NCBI GenBank assembly: GCA_963585895.1
Contig: OY757911.1
Coordinates: 94,451,624-94,515,623, forward strand
Source of the DNA: Sepioteuthis lessoniana
Taxonomy: Eukaryota; Mollusca; Cephalopoda; Myopsida; Loliginidae
Direction of reading: 5' to 3'
DNA length: 64,000 bases
Shown here: positions 1-11,559 of the stretch, one piece after another
Layout of the letters: every line of letters starts with the position of its first letter
How positions within the stretch are numbered: position 1 is the first letter of the stretch
Position numbers and translations under genes: made by a program
Notes under the pieces: model-generated
Database searches by the model: none
What the model was told of the DNA's origin: nothing
Seen by the model: only the letters and a program-made list of their open reading frames with translations

Positions 1-854
1 TTTTAAACAGCAACTTGTTTTCAATTCTCTCCACTGAAAACCATAAACAACTCCGACTGCTATTTTAAGCCATGGAAAAGAGTGCTCATTTTTAAACAAG
101 CATCGCATATTTTTCAACGGTAACTCTCAAAGACTATCGAAAGTGAAACAAATTTTGCTTTGGATTTTACAGGTCATTATAGATTTTGCAAAGATAATAG
201 GCAAAGACAATTTTATGCAATAAACTACAGAATAGCGTTTATTTTACGCTCAAAATTATGTATTTTACGTGATTTGATAATAACTTGAATGGAACTGTAA
301 TGTTAATTAGCTACTGGAGCCTCATCATTACCTGCAGCTTAATGATACATGCAGGATCTTTTTCTGAAAGAGTCTACCCTTTTTGCAATTGATGCAGACA
401 GCGAATTCTAATCCCAGCAAACATGACGAGATTCATTAAAATGTAATTTGCTTTCATTTAGTAAATTATTTACCGAGATTTTGTTTTGTTTTATGTACAA
501 AACCTGACAAAATGCCGAGTTTACAAATTGAAATAAAATTTAGCCAATCTTGCATATTATTCCTTTAATTATATTTTGATAAAGAAAAAAAGAAGCTAAA
601 TTGACTAATAAACGTTAGTGAAGTAATCTATATTCATAAAAAGAAAATCAGGTTATGAAACTTAAAAGAAAAATAATTCGCGAGCGCTCAAGCCAAAGCA
701 GCTTAGAAACATTGAGTCCATGGAAGATTCGCGATAGGAATACGTACAAAGGTTTTGAGCAACGATAAAATAGTCTATATTTCCAAAGGAAATCTTTATT
801 CAAAAATTAGCGGTATTTTGTATATTTCAATCTTAATTACGTTAGTTATATAAA
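1..854. other. AT-rich DNA, no gene seen
   Basis: No reading frame, tRNA-like box pair or recognised repeat stands out. The stretch is AT-rich with short A and T runs. Confidence 0.5.
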
Positions 855-857
855 CAT

Positions 858-892
<35 letters not shown>
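855..892. repeat. (CA)n(TA)n microsatellite
   Basis: About eight CA units run directly into about nine TA units. The same compound order recurs near 44.7 kb. Confidence 0.9.
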
Positions 893-1051
893 CAAAGAAT
901 TATCAACACTATAAAGCGACTCAATATTTAGAGAGAGGCGGGAAGAATATGAAACTTTAGTAACGGAATTATAGTATCTATAATTCAAACGTTTTATGCC
1001 CGCTCTGCTATATTAGCATCAAGCTCTCCTTTCATGTAAAAAGACATTTGC

Positions 1052-1054
<3 letters not shown>

Positions 1055-1100
<46 letters not shown>
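1055..1100. repeat. (TA)n microsatellite
   Basis: About 23 uninterrupted TA units. Confidence 0.95.
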
Positions 1101-1104
<4 letters not shown>

Positions 1105-1894
1105 GAGCCGACTAAAATTTCCCAGGCTTACCAAGATACTAATGGAATGTGACAAAAAGATTTATTTTTCAACAGTCACCCTTGCGGCCCACACATCACT
1201 TCTTACATTATTTCTGTAGAATTTTTATCCCATTAGTAAACACGTCATCAACAGCAGATATAACGTCATCATATGAACTTTTCAACTTATCCTTGAATAT
1301 GTGTCCCGAAGACACATTTCTTATCACCTTTTGAAGGAACACATAAGTAAAATATACGAGAGTAAAATTAGTTGTTTACAGAAACAAAAGAAAACGCTGA
1401 TCGAGAGAAACACTGTTATCAATTGTATGTCTTAAGCAATAAACAGACAGAAAATCTGCCTGATAAAAGAGGTGGATACTATTTTGTTGTTGGCACATCA
1501 AAGCAGGAACGTAACGCACGAGAAATTTTGCAATCGGCTTCAAGATTTCTTGAACATTAAAGAGAATAATATCCTTGTCTAAAATGTTGAAAAACGATGC
1601 CACAAAGCGATAACACAACTTGTATTACGACTAATAATGATTAAACATTTTTTTCCTGGCGCCAACATTGTCGCCTGCTTTTTCTTCTCTTTGGAAGTTT
1701 GAAACTGATATTTTTTGGTATGTTCGATATTCTTGTGATTATAACCACAATAATCCAAGTAGAATATAAGGCACATCATAGATATGAACCCACGCAATTT
1801 TTTTATGTGTTAGCACATCGATAAAGTGTATGACACATGAACAGATATGGGAACTCAACTGATTTCCATACTAAAAAAAAATCATAATTTTTGT

Positions 1895-1928
<34 letters not shown>

Positions 1929-2300
1929 TCAAGAAGCTGTAATTTTTTAATCTGTATTTTTGCTTTCGAGATTCTTTGCATCGACAATATTTGAATTTGC
2001 AAGAAAAAATTTAAATGATCAAATCTCAATTATTCAAGAAATATTTTCCCTCCGAGTACATTAAAAATACATAAACCATCAACGTTTTTTAACTCTAATT
2101 TTGAGCCTACCGGAATTGTATATAAAAAAGAAGAAATAAGTAATTATTGAAATGTCTTTACCAGTTCAAAGTAAGTAATGAATTATTACTCAAATAGTTC
2201 TTTTTTATATTTCTTGTGAGAGAATCTACAATATTTACCTTTTAAGAATGCATTTAAGCTCAACTACTCTTAGCTATCGTTGAAGTTAGTCTTAGCATTC
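1101..2300. other. AT-rich DNA with a poly(A) run
   Basis: No supported gene. Short frames at 1149-1334, 1372-1560 and 1376-1797 overlap on both strands and show no recognisable domain. A run of about 30 A lies at 1896-1925 with no recognisable element body on its left, so it may be a tail of a decayed retroposon or plain slippage. Confidence 0.4.
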
Positions 2301-2310
2301 ATCTGTAATA

Positions 2311-2582
2311 AGTAAAGTAAAGTTGGCGACCGTAGTCGAAGATAACTCGAAGGCTCCCTTTTCGATAGCAACTACACCGTGATGTAGGGGAGGGCGTTAC
2401 TCCTTTTCCCTGGATTGCTCCACTTTACCCTTGATCCTTACCTTATAATGCTGAGTCTAAAGCAAGGAGGGATCAAGTACGATTTTTTGAGTCTTTGGTA
2501 TGACCCGACCTGGGATTGAACCGAGGTCTCCCGGTCCATTGGTAAACACTCTAACCATTATGCCAATGTCCGGGCCTTACTT
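2311..2582 (-). mobile_element. S1 tRNA-derived SINE, near full length
   Basis: Read on the minus strand, the head starts 'CCGGACATTGGCATAATGG', which contains a good pol III A box, followed by a B box 'GGTTCAATCCC' about 40 bases on. The body ends 'GGTCGCCAACTTTACTT'. Both ends are flanked by the 10-bp direct repeat 'atctgtaata' (2301-2310 and 2583-2592), which fits a target-site duplication. The same family recurs at 24840, 48737 and 49235. It is non-coding and depends on a LINE for movement. Cephalopods carry several tRNA-derived SINE families (OR1 and OR2 in octopus); I cannot tell from memory which, if any, this is. Confidence 0.88.
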
Positions 2583-2592
2583 ATCTGTAATA

Positions 2593-3354
2593 CTACAACT
2601 AAATAGCTTTCTTGCGGCTCGTTTCATTTTATGACATTAGTCATAGCGTTATTCTACATAGTTACATTCTATGACTGACTTTTACCCAACAATTCCAGCT
2701 ATACTTCATTGCATTACTCTTAACTATCAAAAAATTTAGATTAATTTTATGTTTGCTTACAAGAAAAGATTGTGTACTGTTCTTCCCGTAAACTTTTCAC
2801 TCAATTTAAAAGATAATTATAAATTTGTTCATCGGGTTTTTATTCATTCATTTACACATTTAACCACTGCACGGACATTTCTAATGAACAGTTGTTGATA
2901 ATTGTCATTATTCAATATCACCATCGTAGGTTGCTTTTAAATAAAGATAAAATATACATTAAAGTGAAATATGAATAATTCAAAATGTGTATATCGGGGA
3001 AGCTTTAGTAGTTATCACATCGATTGTAAAGTCATGTTATCCCTTCTGGAAGGATTTTATGCCCTTTAAGTTTGGGAACGCAGAATTACATTTTTGTGTA
3101 TTTTGGGGATGGTTTTCTGAAGAAGCTTAAGACATCAAATATACTTTTCTAATTCTACTTAGCATTTCAATGTAATAAAACGCTTTTGTTTGCACTCAAT
3201 TCAAGAATTTAAAAAAATAAAACTTCATATGCGATTATAGCTTCAAATAACAATCCTTAATTTGCATAATTTACAGTAATATCGGCATGAAATATTTCTA
3301 TTGAATACCCAATATTTTTAAATTGACATACTTGATCCAGAGATGGGATATTAA
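2593..3354. other. AT-rich DNA, no gene seen
   Basis: Nothing coding or repeated within the window was recognised here. Confidence 0.4.
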
Positions 3355-3500
3355 CAACCGTTACAGGTCAGAGTAGACCTGGAAGTAATGGTAATAAGAG
3401 GATATTTCCGACTCAGAATTGAAGCCTCGCCATCAGTTTCAATTTAGCAATATATCCGGGACACACCTTCTGGAGAGGTAATACCACCTGCTGGAAAAAC
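3355..3500 (+). repeat. L repeat fragment
   Basis: Matches the distal part of the L repeat: 'gtcagagtagacctggaagtaatgg', then 'gcctcgccatcag', then 'atatccgggacac'. The same order of blocks is seen in the copies at 6480, 15870 and 37330. Both ends of this copy are missing. Confidence 0.7.
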
Positions 3501-3554
3501 AATCAGTGCATTCTAAGCCTCTCTAACTAGATGTAACAAAAAGGGAATTGTTTG

Positions 3555-3766
3555 AATTCTTTGTTTAATAGCATAAATCTTCGAGGGTTATTTCAGACTA
3601 AACCCATCTTTATAAAAAGAACAGTAACGGTACTATTTAACACAGAGGGGAGAAGAGGGTTCATATCTTTCCCAAAGTTATTAGTCCGAACACTAACAGG
3701 AATTCGAACTCGTTTACTTCAATGTCACAGTCCCGCATGTTAAACACTACACCATTGCTCCGGTAA
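3555..3766 (-). mobile_element. S2 tRNA-derived SINE
   Basis: On the minus strand the tRNA-like head includes 'ATGGTGTAGTGTTTAAC' and a B box 'CGAGTTCGAATTCC'. Next comes the central block shared with S3 ('ctttgggaaagatatgaaccc'), then the S2 tail ending at the poorly kept 'atgctattaaacaaa'. The family is defined by better copies at 42178 and 28005. Confidence 0.75.
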
Positions 3767-4609
3767 GTTACTGTAGTTTAGTAGTTACAATGTTTCTACA
3801 GCAACATTGCTTCCAACACAGCCTTCATCTGATGTTGACTCTAGGTCCAAGCATTGTTTGGGGGCCGAAGCATCATTATCACTAACCCACATCGCCCCAG
3901 CAATTACTCACGATACCACCAGACTTTGTAGGATTGTCGTCACTATGGGATTGTCATTGTGCAGTTTGAGCCTTATCGTGGATCATTTTTATGTATTTTC
4001 TCTTGTCTGATGGAGAAGAGTCTAAGATTAATTAGTCAAAAATGCGGTGGTTGAGTTGGTAATGAAACTTCGGCATCCGACCTCGACAGGAAATACATTA
4101 TTCATCCAGCCATTTCTGACATATTGTTCTCACAGATCCTTATATTTTTACAACTTTAGCTGAGGTGCACAGTCGAAATTTTCTTCAAAAGGGACCGTTA
4201 ACTAAATAATGAAAACTATTTAACGGACCAAATTACAACATTTAGACCCTGGGTCGTTAACGCTATTTTATTTGGAAATATGAAATGTTCTAAATCGGTT
4301 GAGACGTGCCAGTCCATGCAGCTGTCTAGAAATGATGACATGAGCTTAATTTTTTACGCGATAGTTTTGAAATTTTCTTTTAACGAAATGAATCGCTCTG
4401 CTGGGGATATCATAGAGAGCTTAATTGGCAGTCTCACAACATATCTTTGTAGCTTCGGGAAAAATTTCAAGGACTTCGTTGTCTCCACGTGTACCTTCTG
4501 AGAGTATACTGGCATCCAGTGAGAATATGTTTGAGGCTGCACCGGACGGATGTAGTTAACCCACGAGCATGAAGGTTGACTGGTGTTGGTAAAACATCGT
4601 AAACTGCCT
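3767..4609. other. Unassigned DNA with weak frames
   Basis: A 67-codon frame (3807-4010, plus) and opposed frames of 73 codons (4280-4501, plus) and 104 codons (4354-4668, minus) sit here. The minus frame runs into the SINE head at 4627, which argues against it being a gene. No domain is recognisable. Confidence 0.35.
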
Positions 4610-4626
4610 ATATAAGTAAATATTGA

Positions 4627-4913
4627 GGTGCCCGTGGTGTAATGGTTATCGTCGTAGGAAATGGACACGGCGACACGAGTTCAAATCCTGGACGAGACTG
4701 ATTGCATTTCACATAGCACTAATACCCTTGGGAAAGGTATGAATCCAATTATTCTCCTTCCAGCTATGGGTAAATCGGACAGACTAGGTTCATCATCCTT
4801 GGTTAGGCAGCTAGTCTAGGAAAAGGAAAACTCTGAATTCAAACCTGTTAAACTCCGCTTAAAAAATTGACCTTGTGTTATATCCTACCTGAGCGGAGGG
4901 GTTGGTAAATATG
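4627..4913 (+). mobile_element. S3 tRNA-derived SINE, full length
   Basis: The head 'CCCGTGGTGTAATGGTTATCG' minus its flanks carries the A box, and 'GAGTTCAAATCCTGG' is the B box. The central block 'aatacccttgggaaagg' to 'ccagctatgggtaaat' follows. The tail runs through 'ctaggaaaaggaaaactctg' and 'atcctacctgagcggagg'. A perfect 17-bp direct repeat 'atataagtaaatattga' flanks it (4610-4626 and 4914-4930), a clear target-site duplication. This is the reference copy for S3 in the window and looks comparatively young because the duplication is intact. Confidence 0.92.
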
Positions 4914-5139
4914 ATATAAGTAAATATTGATGTTTCTTATAACATCATCGCAGACGTTTTATATGCCAGTACAAACTTAGCCTAAAAAGGTTTTATTTAC
5001 TACGAATATATTCCATTATTATAAACAATAATTAGCGTTGTATAGTAGAGAAAGTCAACGCGTATAAAAATATGATCACTTCTTTGCTTTATTAACCAAA
5101 ATGCGATGATCGAGAAAGAGAGGGTAGAAGACGGCTGAG

Positions 5140-5141
<2 letters not shown>

Positions 5142-5178
<37 letters not shown>
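5142..5178. repeat. (CA)n microsatellite
   Basis: About 18 CA units. Confidence 0.95.
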
Positions 5179-5180
<2 letters not shown>

Positions 5181-5249
5181 GGGTGAAGTACGAATATTCG
5201 GTGAGATCTCTTTTCGATAAGATCAAAACCTTCCTGGTTTTGTCTTATC

Positions 5250-5576
5250 CTAGACGCATGCGCAAATTCTCGTAGTCACATCTTTCAGCCTGCCGCCTAC
5301 GCAATGCAAATGATCACGCTTCTTTCTAGCGTGCCATCCCGGAAATTTACGTGACTTTTCCAGCGGGAACACCCGCGTCCTGTTTACTTTTCTGATAATT
5401 TTGTTCCCCGAGTCCGACATTTCAAAGGGGTTCTTCAAGTCAATATCCAATAATAGATTACATTCATGAAGACCCACAAAACAGTTAGCGTCGTTGTAAG
5501 TGGAGTCGTTATTATCCTCAGTTATTATTTGAACAGCTTGCGATTCATTTTTCGTTAATACATTTTCCAAAGGCAT
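5250..5576 (-). CDS. Unrecognised 108-codon frame, candidate exon
   Basis: An ATG-started frame of 108 codons with a mixed, protein-like composition, richer in GC than its surroundings. The C-terminal part is basic ('GWHARKKRDHLHCVGGRLKD') and the N-terminal part acidic and Asn-rich. I do not recognise a domain. There is no signal peptide or membrane segment. The frame overlaps none of the SINE or L copies, which is why it is kept. It could be a decayed exon, part of an unfamiliar mobile element, or chance. No splice sites or promoter can be argued from the sequence. Confidence 0.3.
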   Translation of the reverse strand: MPLENVLTKNESQAVQIITEDNNDSTYNDANCFVGLHECNLLLDIDLKNPFEMSDSGNKIIRKVNRTRVFPLEKSRKFPGWHARKKRDHLHCVGGRLKDVTTRICACV

Positions 5577-5647
5577 TCATTAATCTCTTGTCCATAGCTT
5601 CAGGTAAATAGAGAAAAGATTCGTTTCTTTAGCTTTTGTTATTTTTT

Positions 5648-6740
5648 TGATTGGGCTTTACAGCATATTAACCTTTTAGGTTCGATGGTTGGATTCTATG
5701 ACATATCACCCTTTGTAAATTAATATTAAATTCTGTTTATAAATGTATCAAAACCAATATGTTGACGAATAATTGCAAATACTATTTTAACCGAACCAGA
5801 GCGCATTTGTTTACACAATTAGATGGTTTTAAGAACTGCTATATAACACAAGGAATTCAATTTAACATTAGCAATTTGATTTGGTTTTATGACATATCAA
5901 CCATTATAGGTTATTTAACGCCAAATCCTATTTATACATATATATTAAATATGATTTCTAAGCACATTTTGTAGAGAACAGTTTTAAACGAGCCTGAGCT
6001 CAGTTTATTTTGTACACTGTTAAATGGTTTCATTTATTTCTGACACGAAAAACTTTATTTACTATGAAATATTTGTTTGCACTCAGTTGAATATTTCAAG
6101 CATTGCTATTCAATACTAACAATTCAATTAAACATCAGTCCTCTTTTTACACACAGTTAAGGGACAAATAGTTCTATTTCAAAGAGGTTAATTTAACAAG
6201 TCGTTTGTTTGCACACAGTTTAAATGTCAAACTGTTCTATTTGACTCACAGATAAGAGTGTCAGGTACAACCACTCTCTGTCGGAGTGAACCTAGGAGCA
6301 ATGGCAATGAAGGGGTACTCCGAATTCCTCAAAGCTCTGGCATTGCTCGAGCCTCACCATCAGACTTTTCTTTGCACACAGTTAAATGATTTCAAGCATT
6401 GCTGTGTAACACAAATAATTCAATAATTTTTGCACAGAGTTAGTGTTAGACTATTTGACCCACTTATGGTACCCTAACAGGTACTACCAGTCCGGGTTAG
6501 AGTGAACCTGGGAGTAATGTCAATGAAGGTTACTCCACATATGCCAGATCTCTAAGACTTGTGCCTCACCATCAAATTTTTTAATGTCATATCCAGGAAA
6601 CTTGTCGGCAGAGTTGCATTATCCCTCAGTTGAGATCTAGTCGACTGGTCATTGCCTTGGTTAGGAGACTAATCAAGGAGGAAAACTGCTTCTCTTCACT
6701 TAGATATTAATGTTTCATCACATCTTCCTTGTATCTGCGG
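5648..6740 (+). repeat. L repeat, long composite copy
   Basis: Begins with two head-like segments (near 5655 and 5880: 'ggttttatgacatatcaacc', then 'taacgccaaatcc'). Several degenerate 60-80 bp subrepeats follow ('cacagttaaatgg', 'ttctatttcaaa', 'caattcaatttaacatcag'). Two distal blocks follow, near 6250-6370 and 6460-6620, each with 'gagtgaacctgggagcaatg' and 'cctcaccatcag'. The end near 6640-6710 has the S3-like 'aggaggaaaactgc'. It therefore seems to be two overlapping or nested copies. It is non-coding. Confidence 0.75.
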
Positions 6741-7734
6741 AGTTGATAAGTAAATACATACAAACCAGTGCCAATTTATCAAGTAATTTGATATTGTATT
6801 GGTTACATGGGACTTGTAACCAGAAACGTTGACTCACATTGCCTATTTTGGTATGAACAAGGCTCAAAGCTAAGGAACTCCAACTGGTTTACCTCTAAAT
6901 CATAGATAAGGTCAAAAATAGAGCTATATATTTCTTGAGAGAATTAGCGTACACAGGTCTGTTCACTAATTCCGTCATCTCTGCCATCAACCGTTCTCTC
7001 ATTTGATTCTTCTCCGCAGTTTTATTATTACTCAGAATTATAGGAATCACTTATCTTTAATTCCAAGCCTCCAACAGTTCTGAGCATTTTATGATAGTTT
7101 CCACAAAATTTAAAAAAAAACAGACTTCGTAAAATATATTTAAAAAAACAATGGCTATTCACATACAGCTTTTTCTTTTCATATGATATTAATCAATAAA
7201 TATTTTAGTTGGTCACAGTGTCGTTTTCATTCTAACAGGAACAAAATTTGGTGAACGCTTATATCGAGCACATGGCACGTAATTGTTAAGATGCAGGATT
7301 AATCCATGCAATATCTTGTTATATACAATAATTTATAATAACCAACTGGAACTCTGTACCTGATGTGATAATCGATATCATCAGAGTATTATATGATATG
7401 GAAGGTAATGGAAACTAAAATAGAAAGGCGATTCAATTGTGGCCACAAAAAAAAAAAAAGGACGTAAAATGTCAAATAAAAAAAAAGTCTTTCTCCCATG
7501 CACGCGTAACTTTAACTTGTGGGTCATGCGACTTCAAAGACGTCGGACATCAAGAAAGACGTTAAAGAAAGGTCGTTCCAAACATGTATACAGCCGGCAC
7601 TAGGCCAAAAATCCCATCGGAAATGAAAATAAATGTCGATGGGATAAAGTAGAGAAACACAAATTACATCGACTTATATACAGAGCAGGCTTACCATAAA
7701 GAGAAAAAAAAAAACAATGAAGAGGGACTTCACA
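6741..7734. other. AT-rich DNA, no gene seen
   Basis: Nothing supported. The 61-codon minus frame at 7600-7785 runs into an L fragment and is not credible as a gene. Confidence 0.4.
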
Positions 7735-7905
7735 TTCCCCAAATCGCAAAGGCTGGAGACTCACCATCAGATGGTTTAAAGTCATATCCAGGACACTCGT
7801 TGGGTGGTGGGGTCTTCCCTCTCGGCAGAGATACAGTCGTTGTATTCTACAGCCCCAGCCGACAGGGTTGGGTCTAGGAGAAGGAAAACTCCCATGCAGA
7901 GCAAG
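7735..7905 (+). repeat. L repeat distal fragment
   Basis: Contains 'gactcaccatcagatgg', 'catatccaggacactcg', 'tattctacagccccagccga' and 'gtctaggagaaggaaaactc' in the L order. The last block is shared with the S3 tail. Confidence 0.8.
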
Positions 7906-8747
7906 AAACCAGAAAGAACAAGATATATGAGAGAGAGAGAGCGAGCTAGTGAAAAAGAGATAACGAAAAAGAACCCAAGAGTGAGAAAGAGGAGAACACA
8001 GAGGTGCATTTGCATCGTGGATTTGTATATCTTAACTTCATAGGAAAAGAACGGAGCAAGTGAGTATTTATAGCTGAAATTACGCCCATTGAAATAAATG
8101 TTATTAATTTTCTTGAATCCTGATTGGCATTTTGTTTTGCTTTGTTCAGTAATTTGAATCGTAATGGAGATTTTAAGTAGTGTACACGCATTTTGTGCTG
8201 AAAGTTGTTAAATAACCAAATTAGAGGAGATAGACATTGGGGAAGGCGTGCAGTTTTTTTTTAAAATCACGTGAAGTGACTATTTTATTAATGTATTCTT
8301 TTCTCATGAAAATGTTTTAAAAATACAAACTCTTCATACGTTTTAATAAATATTGGTTTATGAAGATCTTCGGGTACCAGTTATAAGTCTTGTAACTGTG
8401 GTACGATTACAATTATGTTTATTGTTTAAAATCATCATGTTAAAGAAACTAAAACACGGGTAAAAGTTAAAAGCCAACACGTTACAATTAATGCGCTATA
8501 AAAAGATTAGTTTGAAGCAGATCAACATAACGCTTTAGTTTGCGGATTTAAAACACCATAGTAGGCATATTTAAACATTTTAAGTGATGACCACACAATG
8601 TTTTTAAATGATTTATCTTTTGGATGAATTTGAGTTGAATATTTTTGTGTCTCACCAGCATGAAAGAAAATAACTGAAGAGATGTCCATTACTTGAATTA
8701 CGATATATCAATGATATAGTTTGAGAATAGATCAACCTTGTATATAT
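7906..8747. other. AT-rich DNA, no gene seen
   Basis: Short GA-rich run near 7930-7960. No supported gene; the overlapping frames at 7782-8191 are on both strands of the same stretch. Confidence 0.4.
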
Positions 8748-8865
8748 TTACCAACCCCTGGAGCAGGATACAGCACAAGTCAATTTTTTATGCGGAGTTT
8801 AACAGGTTTTATTTCACGGTTTTCTTTCACCTAGACAGGTTGCCATACAACAGTTGAAGAGTCTA
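8748..8865 (-). mobile_element. S3 SINE tail fragment
   Basis: The minus strand reads the last 110 or so bases of the S3 tail (block 'aacctgttaaactccgc' then 'tatcctgctccaggggttgg'). The head and central block are missing. Confidence 0.7.
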
Positions 8866-8895
8866 GTATCACACCCCGAACATCTGAATATCTAA

Positions 8896-9600
8896 AATCA
8901 TATACGATCATGGCGTACCGCCAGCACTGATTTCCCTGATCCACTCCCGCCTACTGCCATCGCTCTCTGTCGGTCTTCCATGCTACATCATCTAGAACAG
9001 AGCTGTTGTAGATAGGTTCTACCGGGTCACCCATCCGTATGTGGGGGTTCTTAAGAGTACATCGCTTATGAGCTCGCCTTTACTTCTCCTGCAGTCTCTC
9101 GCATATCTTGCTCGTCTAATTTGGATGGTTTTCGAGATGGAAGGTAGGTATTCGTACAACAGCTGCTAAGTGACCTGCTGCCTCTTGGACTTGTTCAATA
9201 CAACTCGCAACATTCTTGTGCAATTGCAGTCAAGTTTTCCATACGCTTTGTCAGCGCCCATGTAATGTATCCTTACAACAGTATTGACACGGCCGCTGCT
9301 TGGAAAAAACTGCACTTCATTTTATCTGATTGGTCTGATTTCCATATGACCGAAGGTCTATCGATAACGGTCCAAGCCTTCTCTAGTCGAATGTTGATAT
9401 CATTTTTGCTTGATGAGACGCAGCTTCCGAGAGAGATGAACTGGTCCAGAAGTTTCAAAGATCTACCATTTAGTGTGGAGATGTTACCTCTTTGATTAAA
9501 GCACATGGACTGCTGCCCGTTCCTGACTATGCGGCAGGGATTGAGCCTGGGTTGGTGTATTTGCATGAAGTGCAAACCTATTTTCTTTCATTAAATCTAC
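8896..9600 (-). pseudogene. RTE-like LINE, C-terminal end of reverse transcriptase ORF
   Basis: Minus-strand translation gives the thumb and C-terminal region that follows the RT palm in this LINE. The pieces in order are 'SLKLLDQFISLGSCVSS', 'EKAWTVIDRPSVIWKSD', 'FFQAAAVSILL', a diverged 'ELISDVLLRTPTYG' and a final 'REISAGGT'. The intact part of the frame is 9273-9575; the rest needs several frame changes. No catalytic residues are present because the palm lies further 5' and is lost by truncation. The residue pattern suits an RTE-type LINE, but clade assignment is from memory. Confidence 0.85.
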
Positions 9601-9627
9601 CGACGTTCGAAGCACGTATTATTGGTA

Positions 9628-9629
<2 letters not shown>

Positions 9630-9677
<48 letters not shown>

Positions 9678-9686
9678 GTATATATA
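9630..9686. repeat. (TA)n microsatellite
   Basis: TA units with two TG interruptions near the right end. Confidence 0.95.
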
Positions 9687-9737
9687 CACACACCATCTGC
9701 ACGAGCACGAAAGTACTCAATGACAATTGATTTACGC

Positions 9738-9950
9738 TGACTTTAACAGGTTTGACCTTAGTTTTCTTTCTCCGAGACTGTTTACAAAACCAAGGCTGAA
9801 GTGCCCAGTCAATCTATTTACTCATACCTTTACAAGAATATTACCACTTTATGAAATGCAATCAGTCTCGTACAGTATATGAGCTAGTTTTGCTGTATCC
9901 ATTTGCAACTATGATATCCATTACACCACGGACGCATCAAACTTGTATCT
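9738..9950 (-). mobile_element. S3 SINE, diverged
   Basis: On the minus strand it starts 'GTCCGTGGTGTAATGG' and ends within the S3 tail ('aaacctgttaaagtcagc'). The central block is partly kept ('gcatttcataaagtgg', 'aaaggtatgagtaaat'). Confidence 0.7.
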
Positions 9951-10165
9951 AAAATCATATGTGAGCACTGCAATAATTGAGTAAGGAGTTTCTTAATTAC
10001 GGAAGAAAACTTAAGATTTTAGATTTCCAAATGTGTTCAAAAAACGAAAAAACATTTAAGAGCGAATTGATTCTTAAAGTAGTATTTCTATTCGCTTACG
10101 TCTCAGAGATTTGCTTAGACAAAAAGGAAAAAATATATTTTTCATCTCCTTGTAAATCCCACCTT

Positions 10166-10612
10166 CATCATCATGTCGTGCTGGTAGCACGGATATCCCT
10201 GACCTTCTCTCGCCACTTTTCCCTATCGTTCATCGCCTCCGGCAGGTCTTCTGGACTACATCCCGTATCCTCACATTGTTGCTGAATGTATGTTCGTGCT
10301 GTTCGTCCTGCTTTTGCTCGACCATGTGTGGGGGTCCATAAGAGTATATCACTGCTTCTCCTGCAGTATCCTGCACGTCTGGTTCGCCTAATTTGAATAG
10401 CTTTCGTGATAGGAGGCAGGTGGCCGTACAGTTTGTGTCTTGTGGGGTGTTGCCGCTCGGACTTATTCAAGATTGCTCGCAGCATTCTTGTGTAATTGCC
10501 GTCTAGCTTCTTCTCCAGCCGTTTTGATAGAGTCCATGTAGTGCATCCATATAGCAGTATAGACACGACCGCAGCCTGGAAGAAACTGCGTTTCTTTTTA
10601 TCGGTTAGGTCT
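10166..10612 (-). pseudogene. RTE-like LINE 3' end, 5'-truncated, with target-site duplication
   Basis: An open minus-strand frame (10171-10566) encodes 131 residues of the same C-terminal region: 'ILLYGCTTWTLSKRLEKKL', 'NYTRMLRAILNKSERQHPT', 'TYIQQQCEDTGCSPEDLP', 'REKVRDIRATST'. It ends in a stop followed by the short ATG/TGA-type 3' repeat. The 13-bp direct repeat 'taaatcccacctt' flanks it at 10153-10165 and 10613-10625. The start methionine is internal to the LINE ORF, so this is a truncated retrocopy and not a gene. Compared with sister copies it lacks a few residues around 'RSSDILLW'. Confidence 0.92.
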
Positions 10613-10625
10613 AAATCCCACCTTA

Positions 10626-11106
10626 CATCAGGTTATTGTAGATGTTTAGTTTTGTTTATATCCCCGATTTCACTCGAATACTCTAAATGCCAACCTTCAA
10701 AATTAATGTAAAAAACAAAAAGTTGATAACTGCCTACTCTCGTGCTAGCCTCCCTGTATCACTTTATCATTGAAATTCTGTTTTATTGAACGTTTAATTA
10801 TTTAATATTTATAAGGATCGGCTGAAAATTTAAGTTAACAACCGTACCCCCATGGAATTTTGACAAATGTTTATTTTCCAACAATCCTATTTAGTAACAC
10901 TTCTATTGATATTTCAGTGTTTATATCACACACTTATTTTGCAAAAGATACCAGGAAAACTGAGAACCTATAAAGGGGTTAGTGTGAAAGCAACGTAAAC
11001 CAACATCTGGATTTTATGAACGAAAAAGTAACCTTTGAGGGTTTCATAAATATCACTTTTACTTGAATCTTATTGAAAGTATCAGTCAAAATGATGTTGT
11101 TTAAAA

Positions 11107-11145
<39 letters not shown>

Positions 11146-11559
11146 CTGGTAGAAATAATTGCGATTTTTTAATGGAATTCATTATCACATTAAAATGTTT
11201 AAAGAAAAGCAAACTCATTATTTGTGCAACAATTTCCTTTGTGCCAAGTGCTGGAGATAGCATTTTAGACTTATATACTATATTGGACGTAAATTGAGTC
11301 AAAAAGTAAAATTTTGAATTCTACATTTTTAGGTAAACTAATGTACTATTTTCCAACAACTAGCTTAACTATATTCTAATTTATTAAAATTTCGAGGACT
11401 TATTTTCAGATTCCCTATACACAACTGATTCTACATCAAAAAACGATAGTTTAGATAGGAAAATAACATTTATAAACTATCTACGAACTGTTATATAGTT
11501 AATGAATGATTATTTATATTAATCATTTTTCGTTAATTATATTTTATCATTCAGTTTGG
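10626..11559. other. AT-rich DNA with a (TA)n array at 11109-11144
   Basis: About 18 TA units at 11109-11144. No gene; the frames crossing the TA array on both strands are low-complexity artefacts. Confidence 0.5.

Noticed and set aside
4625-4700. Possible tRNA gene at the S3 head
   Set aside because: The acceptor arm does not close, and the 17-bp target-site duplications bound a 287-base SINE.
5142-5178. CRISPR-like or satellite array
   Set aside because: Plain CA microsatellite with no spacers; none of the repeats in the window have array-with-spacer form.
10979-11302. Opposed frames of 107 and 74 codons
   Set aside because: Both run through the TA array and have no domain.
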